From positions 1-13,313 of the forward strand of contig CAYLZN010000138.1 of the NCBI GenBank assembly GCA_964387935.1: a stretch of DNA of 13,313 nt, read 5' to 3'. The stretch comes from CAYLZN01 sp964387935 (lineage in GTDB: Bacteria > Acidobacteriota > Vicinamibacteria > Vicinamibacterales > JAFNAJ01). This document shows, piece by piece, positions 7,787 to 13,313 of this stretch; positions within the stretch are counted from its first letter, which is position 1; every line of letters begins with the position of its first letter. Below the pieces are notes generated by a model that had not been told where the DNA came from, did not search any database, and saw only the letters and a program-made list of their open reading frames with translations. Position numbers and translations under genes: made by a program.

Positions 7787-10474
7787 CTACGTGTCGGCGA
7801 GCCAGCGACCGAGCAGCGGTTCCTTCGACCGGGCCAGCACGAACCCCGTCGCGGCCAGGCCCAGGAACAGCACGACCAGGAACAGGCTCTGCTCGAAGTA
7901 CGGCTTGCCCGGGTCGAGCGTCAACGGCACGTCCTTGGTGACGAAGTGGGTGAAGAACGCCACGACCCCCGCGACCAGCCCGAACCGGAAGATCGTGCCG
8001 AGCACGATGAGCACGATCACCGCACCGATGGCGAGGTCCAGGGCGAGCATGCCCGTCTGGATCATGCCCTCGGCGGCCAGGAACGAGAACACGAAGATGG
8101 CAAGCGCGAAGGCCAGCCAGGCCCGCCGGACGAGCACGCGCGCGAGCACGAGGCCCAGGGCTCCGAGCATGGCGTTGCTCAACGCTGACGACAGCCTGTC
8201 GAGCAGCAGGCCGCTCGTCTGACGAGCGCCTTCGAGCGCGGCCAGCGACGATGGCGCAGGGCGGAATTCGGGCCACCCCGCAAGTGACGGCAACAGGTAG
8301 TGGCCGAGGGTGAGCGACGTCATGAGCAGTCCGGCGGCCACGCCGATGACCAGATCGCGTCCCACCATCGCGTCGCGGACGCGACCCGCGATGACGCGCG
8401 ACCACGTGATGAGCATTTGCGGCCAGGTGCGGCGGACCTGGGGTTCGAGCGCGATGTAGAACAGTCCGTAGACCGCCGCGGCCAGCAGCGCGCGCCCGGC
8501 CACGGCCCCGAGGCGTCCCAGTTCCAGGGGGGCGACCGCCACGTGGTCTGCCAGGAGCACCCATGCGGCGAGTTCCACGCCGAAGATGGTCGCCGCCAGT
8601 CGCCAGGCGCCCAGCCGATCGCCTCGCCCGCGCCGGAGGTTGCGGCGCGCCAGCAGCACACCCCCCATGAGCATCACGGGGAGGATGATGACCGAGGCCG
8701 CGTAGGACACGAACTCCGTGGCGCCTCGCGCGGCGCGCGTGCCCGGGCGACCGTCCGGCGTTGGTGTCCAGGGTCCCCGAACCAGGAAGCTGACGGGCAT
8801 GCCTTCCCACGACGCCGCTTCGACGCTGAGCGTCACGCCCGGCAGCGCCGGCGGCGAGCCCGTCCAGGCCCGTCGCGCATCGGCATACACAAGGGGTGTC
8901 GTCGTCGGGGACGTGTCCGTGAAGCCCTCCAGGGGCAGACCCGCAGCGCTGAACAGCGCCGACCACTCCACGGGTGCCTCTCCCGAGTCGGCCGGCGTTC
9001 TGCGCGCACCAGGGACGACCGCCAGCTCCACGAGGCGTCCCTGCGTGTCGAGGACCAGGAGCGTCATGCCTGGGGTGGTCAGGGCCGGATCGCGCGGCTG
9101 CGCGGTTCGCGCGGCCGGATTGGCGGCGACGAGGGGCTCTGGACTCGAGCGGTACCAGAACAGCAGGGGCGCCGGCTGGCCCGTTGCGAACGCCCTGGTA
9201 CGGATGTCCGCGTCGGGCTGTGCCCGAATCCAGTCGAGGGCCGCGGTGGAACGCTGGAAGCCGTCGGCCCGGTCCACGGCGTCTCTGCCGAGACCAAACT
9301 GACGTTCGAGCGCCTGTGCCCGGTCCCGGAGGCTGTCCGCGCTCAGGGCGTCGGGCAACCGGCTCACCAGCAGGAAGCGGTCGGCCAGTGCCGCGCACGT
9401 CCCCAGCGCCACGAGCACGAACACGATCAGCAGCCCGCCGACCCAGGGACGCAGCGTGGCGACATCGCCGCCCGCCGCCGCGACCATCTCCGGCGACGGC
9501 GTTTCTCCCGCGGCGAGCGCGAGCGCCAGCGCATCGCCGCCGGGCAGTGCACCTGCCACCGCGAGTGCCGATCCTGTCCGGCTGGCCGGGTCCGGGTCCA
9601 GGCACTGCAGGATCGCCCGCTCGACGGCCGGGGTCAGGCCGGGCACGACCTCGCTCGGCAGCGCGTACGACCGGAACTCGTGCTGTTTCCGCAGCTCCTC
9701 GATCGTCTTCGCCTGGAACGCCCGTCGGCCGGTGAACAGCTCGTAGAGCACCAGGCCCAGCGCGAAGATGTCGCTCTTCTCCGACGCGTCGCGTCCGGCC
9801 AGTTGCTCCGGTGCCATGTACGCCGGCGTGCCCGCCAGCGCCTCTGCGCGACCGTCGCGGGTCGTGGCCAGGCCGAAGTCCGTGAGGCGCACCCTGCCGC
9901 TGGCGTCGAGCATCACGTTGGCGGGCTTCAGGTCACGATGCAGCACGCCGCGCGCGTGCGCGGCGGCCACGCCCGCGCAGACCTGGCGCGCCAGCTCCAG
10001 CGCGCGGTCCTCCGAGAGTCGCCCCATCCGTTTGAGTACAGACGAGAGATCCTCCCCGTCCACGTACTCCATGGTCAGGAAGTGCAGCCCGTCGGTCAGG
10101 GCGAGGTCGTGGACGCGACAGACGTTCGGGTGCGACACCTGGCGCGCGGCGCGCACCTCGTTCTGCAGTTGCGCGATTCGCGCGGGATCGTGCTGCAGCG
10201 CTTCCGGGAGGAACTTCAGCGCGACCGGTTGATCGAGCACCAGGTCGTCTGCGCGGTACACCTCGCCCATGCCGCCCTGGCCCAGCTTCGCGATGATGCG
10301 GTAGCGGTCCGCGAGGATGGTGCCAGGCTCGAAGCGGCCGTGGAGGGAGGAGCCGGAGCGCGTGAGTCGTCCGGAGGAGCCGCTGGAGCGTGGCACGTGG
10401 CTCGACGGGGTCGGCGTGCCCAGTCGCGTCGCGACGTCTGGCTCGTCTGCCGGGCGGGTGGGGTCGTCGGCCAC
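7787..10474 (-). CDS. Membrane-anchored Ser/Thr protein kinase with extracytoplasmic region and C-terminal multi-pass membrane domain
   Basis: The 895-residue protein starts with a Hanks-type kinase domain (about residues 55-310). It has the glycine loop GQGGMGEVY (from 65), catalytic lysine in VALK (K87), HRDLKPAN (D181), DFG (199-201), the activation segment GTPAYMAPEQ and SDIFALGLVLYEL. All catalytic residues are present. A first membrane helix (343-364) leads to a region of about 220 residues (365-587) with no named domain that I recognise, likely outside the membrane. After it come about eight further hydrophobic helices to the C-terminus (588-895). This layout recurs in Acidobacteriota kinases, as I recall. 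It would phosphorylate cytoplasmic proteins in response to an envelope signal. I chose the GTG at 10474, 13 bases after the stop of the upstream carboxypeptidase gene. The ATG at 10552 would add 26 Arg-rich residues that overlap that gene. No Shine-Dalgarno is visible. The neighbours suggest a role in envelope maintenance. Confidence 0.9.
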   Translation of the reverse strand: MADDPTRPADEPDVATRLGTPTPSSHVPRSSGSSGRLTRSGSSLHGRFEPGTILADRYRIIAKLGQGGMGEVYRADDLVLDQPVALKFLPEALQHDPARIAQLQNEVRAARQVSHPNVCRVHDLALTDGLHFLTMEYVDGEDLSSVLKRMGRLSEDRALELARQVCAGVAAAHARGVLHRDLKPANVMLDASGRVRLTDFGLATTRDGRAEALAGTPAYMAPEQLAGRDASEKSDIFALGLVLYELFTGRRAFQAKTIEELRKQHEFRSYALPSEVVPGLTPAVERAILQCLDPDPASRTGSALAVAGALPGGDALALALAAGETPSPEMVAAAGGDVATLRPWVGGLLIVFVLVALGTCAALADRFLLVSRLPDALSADSLRDRAQALERQFGLGRDAVDRADGFQRSTAALDWIRAQPDADIRTRAFATGQPAPLLFWYRSSPEPLVAANPAARTAQPRDPALTTPGMTLLVLDTQGRLVELAVVPGARRTPADSGEAPVEWSALFSAAGLPLEGFTDTSPTTTPLVYADARRAWTGSPPALPGVTLSVEAASWEGMPVSFLVRGPWTPTPDGRPGTRAARGATEFVSYAASVIILPVMLMGGVLLARRNLRRGRGDRLGAWRLAATIFGVELAAWVLLADHVAVAPLELGRLGAVAGRALLAAAVYGLFYIALEPQVRRTWPQMLITWSRVIAGRVRDAMVGRDLVIGVAAGLLMTSLTLGHYLLPSLAGWPEFRPAPSSLAALEGARQTSGLLLDRLSSALSNAMLGALGLVLARVLVRRAWLAFALAIFVFSFLAAEGMIQTGMLALDLAIGAVIVLIVLGTIFRFGLVAGVVAFFTHFVTKDVPLTLDPGKPYFEQSLFLVVLFLGLAATGFVLARSKEPLLGRWLADT

Positions 10475-10487
10475 GGCGCGTGCGGCG

Positions 10488-11570
10488 CTACGAAACGGCC
10501 GGTTCGAGCATGCGGATCGTGCCCGCGGACGCGTCCACCTCCACCTCGGCACCGATCGGCAGCGTGAACTGGCGGTCGACGTGGCCGATCATCGCGCCCT
10601 GCCAGGCGGGGACGCCGAGCGGCTTCACGTGGTCCGCGAGGACGTCTGGAATCGTGAGCGATCCGAACCCCTCCCCCGGGTCGCAGTCGGTGCACGTCCC
10701 CCAGATGACCGCACGAGCTTTCTGGAGGATGCCGGCGAGGCGCAGTTGCGTGAACATGCGGTCCAGGCGGTAGGGTGCCTCCTCGACGTCTTCGAGGAAG
10801 AGCACACAGCCCTCCCAGTCCGGGAGGAAACCTGACCCGATGATGGTCGTGAGCACCGTGAGGTTGCCGCCGAGGAGCCGACCGCGCGCCGTGCCGGGGG
10901 TGATGGTGCTCACCCGGTGCTCGACCTGCGTCAGGAACTCCCCCTTGTCCCTGAGGTTCTCGAAGGTGACGGCCTCGGCATCCATGAGCACGCGCCTGAA
11001 CCAGCTCACGTTGAAGGCATTCCACTGGGAGGCGCCGACGGGCGCGTGAAACGTGATCACCCCGGTGCGAGCGAAGAAGGGCAGGAGCAGGGCGGTGATG
11101 TCGCTGTAGCCGATGATCGCCTTGGGCGACCGGGCGAGCGCGTCGAAGTCCAGCAGCGGCAGCAGCCGCGCGGAGCCCCAGCCCCCGCGGACGCAATGGA
11201 TGGCGCGCACGTCGGGGTCGTGCAGCATCGCATTCACGTCGGCCGCCCGCTCCTCGTCGGTGCCGGAGAAATACCCGCGGCGCTTGAGCAGGTTCCGGCC
11301 GCGCTTCGTGCCGAAGCCCAGTGCCGCGAGAGACTCCTCCATGATGTCCACGAGCGCAGGATCCCAGGTGGCGCTCGCGGGTTCGACCAGGCCGATCGTG
11401 TCGCCGGGTTTCAGGCGCGGAGGCCTGATGACGCGCCGCAGTGTGCCCTGTGCGATGCCCTCGGAGGGCCGGGCCTGCGGGTGTCGGGTTTCGGAGGGCC
11501 GGGCCTTCAGGCCCGGCCACACCACCCCCGCCGTTCCCCCGAGCAACAGGTCACGTCGTGTGCGGTTCAT
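10488..11570 (-). CDS. Peptidase S66 (L,D-carboxypeptidase / MccF-like) with Tat-type signal
   Basis: The 360-residue protein matches peptidase family S66, whose members cut the L,D-bond that releases the terminal D-alanine from murein tetrapeptides (LdcA) or inactivate microcin C (MccF). The expected Ser-Glu-His triad is visible: S156 in IIGYSDITALL, E260 in VLFLEDVEEAPYRLDRM and H330 in IGHVDRQFTLPIG. Their spacing (104 and 70 residues) is close to that of characterised LdcA. CVRGGWGSARLL and LLGGNLTVL are further family motifs. Residues 2-20 resemble a twin-arginine signal (TRRDLLLGGTAG), so it is probably exported, unlike E. coli LdcA, which is cytoplasmic. Residues 17-38 are encoded by a GC-rich repeat (see 11461-11518). 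The ATG at 11570 lies 7 bases after the UPF0182 stop. A longer frame up to 11723 lies wholly within that gene and is Arg-rich nonsense. Which substrate it cuts, murein peptide or another peptide, cannot be told from sequence. Confidence 0.88.
   Translation of the reverse strand: MNRTRRDLLLGGTAGVVWPGLKARPSETRHPQARPSEGIAQGTLRRVIRPPRLKPGDTIGLVEPASATWDPALVDIMEESLAALGFGTKRGRNLLKRRGYFSGTDEERAADVNAMLHDPDVRAIHCVRGGWGSARLLPLLDFDALARSPKAIIGYSDITALLLPFFARTGVITFHAPVGASQWNAFNVSWFRRVLMDAEAVTFENLRDKGEFLTQVEHRVSTITPGTARGRLLGGNLTVLTTIIGSGFLPDWEGCVLFLEDVEEAPYRLDRMFTQLRLAGILQKARAVIWGTCTDCDPGEGFGSLTIPDVLADHVKPLGVPAWQGAMIGHVDRQFTLPIGAEVEVDASAGTIRMLEPAVS
11461..11518. repeat. GC-rich direct and inverted repeat (REP-like) inside the carboxypeptidase gene
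   Basis: TCGGAGGGCCGGGCCT occurs twice, at 11461-11476 and 11491-11506, exactly 30 bases apart. The second copy runs into a perfect palindrome at 11497-11518. Its two 10-base arms (GGCCGGGCCT and its complement) flank a 2-base centre, enough for a very stable hairpin. Read on the gene strand it encodes LKARPSE and then ARPSE, just after the Tat hydrophobic stretch. Such dispersed palindromes occur in acidobacterial genomes as I recall, so this may be a mobile REP-like unit captured in a tolerant linker. Confidence 0.65.
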
Positions 11571-11577
11571 GTCCGCG

Positions 11578-13313
11578 CTAGCGTTGCGGCCTGGAGGCGG
11601 CCATGCGGTCCAGCAGGTCGCCAAGCCGCTTGACCTCTTCGCCGTATCGCGCCCAGTCGCCCTCGCGCTGCGCCGCGAGCGCCCGTGCGTACGTCTCACG
11701 TGCCGCGGCGGCCAGTTGTTCAATCGCGGCGTCCGCCGGGGGCAGTGGAGGGAGCGTTCCTGGCTGGAGACTCACGCCGGGTGATGCGACGGCCGCCCCT
11801 GGCGCGGTCGTCGACTCGGGCCTCTGGTCCGCGGCCTGAGCCTGTCCCGATGCGGCCAGTCCGGGCACGGGCTTCGAGCCGCCGTGCACCGGGAAGATCC
11901 GGTTGAGCGCCAGTTCGAGGGTCTCCTCCATGACGATCTGGCCCTGGTAGGCGACGATCACACGCTTGAGTTCGGGGATCTTGCCGCCCGCCGATCGCAG
12001 GTAGAGCGGCCGGATGTAGATGAGCGACTCCTCGATGGGGATCACGAGCAGCGTGCCCTGGATCACCTCCGAGCCCTGCTGGTTCCACAGGGTGATCTGC
12101 GGCGAGATGGCCTGGTCCTGGTTGATGCGGGCCACCACCTGCCGCGGGCCGAAGATCACCTTCTGTTTCGGGAACTCGAAGACCATCAGCCGGCCGTAGT
12201 TGGGCTCGTCGCTGCGCGCCACCATCCACGCGGCGAGGTTGTCCTTCTGGCGTGGCGTGAGCGGCAGCATCTGGATGTACTCGGTCTTCTGCTCACCCGG
12301 CAGCTTCATGATCGTGTAATACGGCAGCATCCCCGAGCCTTCGCCGGACCTTGCCTCGAGCACCGGGACCTCCCATTGATCCTCCTTGTTGTAGAAGGTC
12401 GCCGGGTTGCTCATGTGGTAGGTCGAGAACATCTGGACCTGCAGCTGGAAGATGCCCTGGGGGTAGCGCAGCCGCGTCCGCAAGCTTTCAGGCATCTCCG
12501 CCAGCGGCTTCAGCAGGCCGGGAAAGACCTTGGCGATCGTCTGTGCGACCGGGTCCGCGGGATCGACCAGATAGAAGGAGGTGCGGCCGTGGTAGGCATC
12601 GACGGTGGCCTTGATCGAGTTGCGGATGTAGTTGAGGCCGCCGCTGCGCGCCGGCGTCGAGTACGGGTAGCGGTCGCTCACCGTGTAGGCGTCCTGGATC
12701 CAGTACAGCCGGCCGTCGGCGATGGACAGGTACCGGTCGCCCTCGTAGGTCAGGAACGGCGCAATGCGTCGCACGCGGTCCGGGATGCGCCGGTGGTACA
12801 TCGCGCGCGACTCCGGCGTCAGGTTGTCGCTGAAGAGCACGTCCTTCGACCCGAAGCGGACAGCGAACAGCAGCTTGCGCAGGAAGCCGTTGAGCGGGAC
12901 CCCCCCCTCGCCGTCGTACGTCGTCGTGACGTTGTCCTCGCCCCGCGGGTAGTGGAACTCCGGCGTCTTCGTGCGCACGAACACGTGGTCGTTCGACAGC
13001 TCGCCGTAGTAGATGCTCGGTTCGCGCACCTCGAGGTCCACGGTGGACTCGGGGGGCAGGTTCTTGATGAACAGGACGGGCAGGCCTTCCGGCGTGACCT
13101 GGTTGACCGGTCCGAGCGTGATGCCATAGCCGTGGGTGAAGGTGAGCCGCTCGTTGATCCACGTGCGGTTCGGCAGGCTGTTGGAGTTCAGCTCGCGCGC
13201 CGACAGCATGATCTGGCGGTACTCGCCGTCGATCACGTAGCGGTCGTTGTGGACCGATACGAAGTCGTAGTAGGTCCGGATCTCCTGGATCTGTCCGAAG
13301 GTGTCGAGCAGCG
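11578..13313 (-). CDS. UPF0182 (COG1615) family membrane protein, C-terminal part; 5' end outside the window
   Basis: The frame is open from the window edge, giving 577 residues here; family members are usually about 900-1000 residues. The missing N-terminus would carry the family's several transmembrane helices, and what is visible is the large, probably extracytoplasmic part. Recognisable blocks include IRTYYDFVSV, DRYVIDGEYRQIMLSAREL, WINERLTFTHGYGITLGPVN followed by VTPEGLPVLFIKNLPP, RRIAPFLTYEGDRY, RLYWIQDAYTVSDRYPYS, NYIRNSIKATVDAYHG and GTLLVIPIEESLIYIRPLYL. After a Pro/Ala/Gly-rich linker it ends in a helical acidic tail (QREGDWARYGEEVKRLGDLL) typical of the family. The function is unknown. 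It heads a tight cluster with the carboxypeptidase (7-base gap) and the kinase, which suggests an envelope role. A GTG at 13236 is internal and not the start, because family-conserved sequence continues upstream of it. Confidence 0.93.
   Translation of the reverse strand, partial: LLDTFGQIQEIRTYYDFVSVHNDRYVIDGEYRQIMLSARELNSNSLPNRTWINERLTFTHGYGITLGPVNQVTPEGLPVLFIKNLPPESTVDLEVREPSIYYGELSNDHVFVRTKTPEFHYPRGEDNVTTTYDGEGGVPLNGFLRKLLFAVRFGSKDVLFSDNLTPESRAMYHRRIPDRVRRIAPFLTYEGDRYLSIADGRLYWIQDAYTVSDRYPYSTPARSGGLNYIRNSIKATVDAYHGRTSFYLVDPADPVAQTIAKVFPGLLKPLAEMPESLRTRLRYPQGIFQLQVQMFSTYHMSNPATFYNKEDQWEVPVLEARSGEGSGMLPYYTIMKLPGEQKTEYIQMLPLTPRQKDNLAAWMVARSDEPNYGRLMVFEFPKQKVIFGPRQVVARINQDQAISPQITLWNQQGSEVIQGTLLVIPIEESLIYIRPLYLRSAGGKIPELKRVIVAYQGQIVMEETLELALNRIFPVHGGSKPVPGLAASGQAQAADQRPESTTAPGAAVASPGVSLQPGTLPPLPPADAAIEQLAAAARETYARALAAQREGDWARYGEEVKRLGDLLDRMAASRPQR

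Noticed and set aside
10475..10552. 26-residue N-terminal extension of the kinase from ATG 10552
   Set aside because: It overlaps the carboxypeptidase 3' end and is Arg-rich. GTG at 10474 gives a clean 13-base intergenic gap.
8300..10567. 755-codon + strand frame opposite the kinase
   Set aside because: It is antisense to a kinase with every catalytic motif intact. Its composition is that of a shadow frame.
11571..11723. 51-residue N-terminal extension of the S66 peptidase
   Set aside because: It lies almost wholly within the UPF0182 coding end and would mask the twin-arginine signal that starts at 11570.
13234..13236. GTG as the start of the UPF0182 gene
   Set aside because: The frame stays open to the window edge and the upstream residues (IRTYYDFVSV, then DRY) are conserved in the family, so the gene is truncated by the window.

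Overview
The window is high-GC bacterial DNA with very dense coding and no RNA genes, CRISPR array or insertion sequence that I could see. The gene set points to an environmental Acidobacteriota, probably of the Vicinamibacteria kind: an Oar-like TonB-dependent receptor with an N-terminal carboxypeptidase-regulatory-like fold, a multi-pass membrane Ser/Thr kinase of a type common in that phylum, a UPF0182 protein, and a GC-rich palindromic repeat inside a coding region. This placement comes from protein style, not from a marker gene. A 10-base run of N at 5141-5150 shows the sequence is a scaffolded draft or metagenome assembly.

Layout. Positions 1-161 hold no gene I recognise, but do hold a good sigma-70-like promoter (69-97) and a Shine-Dalgarno (152-157). 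Three genes then read on the + strand. The first is a 1097-residue outer-membrane receptor (162-3455). The second is an exported HEAT-repeat protein running into a cyclophilin-type prolyl isomerase; the assembly gap cuts it into 3524-5140 and 5151-5859, and it is very probably one gene. The third, 12 bases further on, is a fusion of an inositol-monophosphatase-family phosphatase with an ADP-ribosylglycohydrolase (5872-7752). Three genes on the - strand converge on these. In transcription order they are the 3' part of a UPF0182 membrane protein (13313-11578, 5' end outside the window), a Tat-signal L,D-carboxypeptidase of peptidase family S66 (11570-10488), and a Ser/Thr kinase with about nine membrane segments (10474-7787). 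Gaps within this cluster are 7 and 13 bases, so it is probably one transcript. The two clusters meet tail to tail across 34 bases (7753-7786). No gene-free stretch exceeds 300 bases.

How they may work together. The - strand operon looks envelope-directed: a large membrane protein of unknown function, an exported murein-peptide-type peptidase and a kinase with a sizeable extracytoplasmic region. The + strand pair 3524-7752 combines a secreted scaffold/foldase with a probably cytoplasmic two-enzyme fusion, and I see no common pathway. The most unusual item is the phosphatase/ADP-ribosylglycohydrolase fusion, in which the metal-binding residues of both enzymes appear intact. I do not see an obviously new multi-gene system, such as a defence island, in this window.
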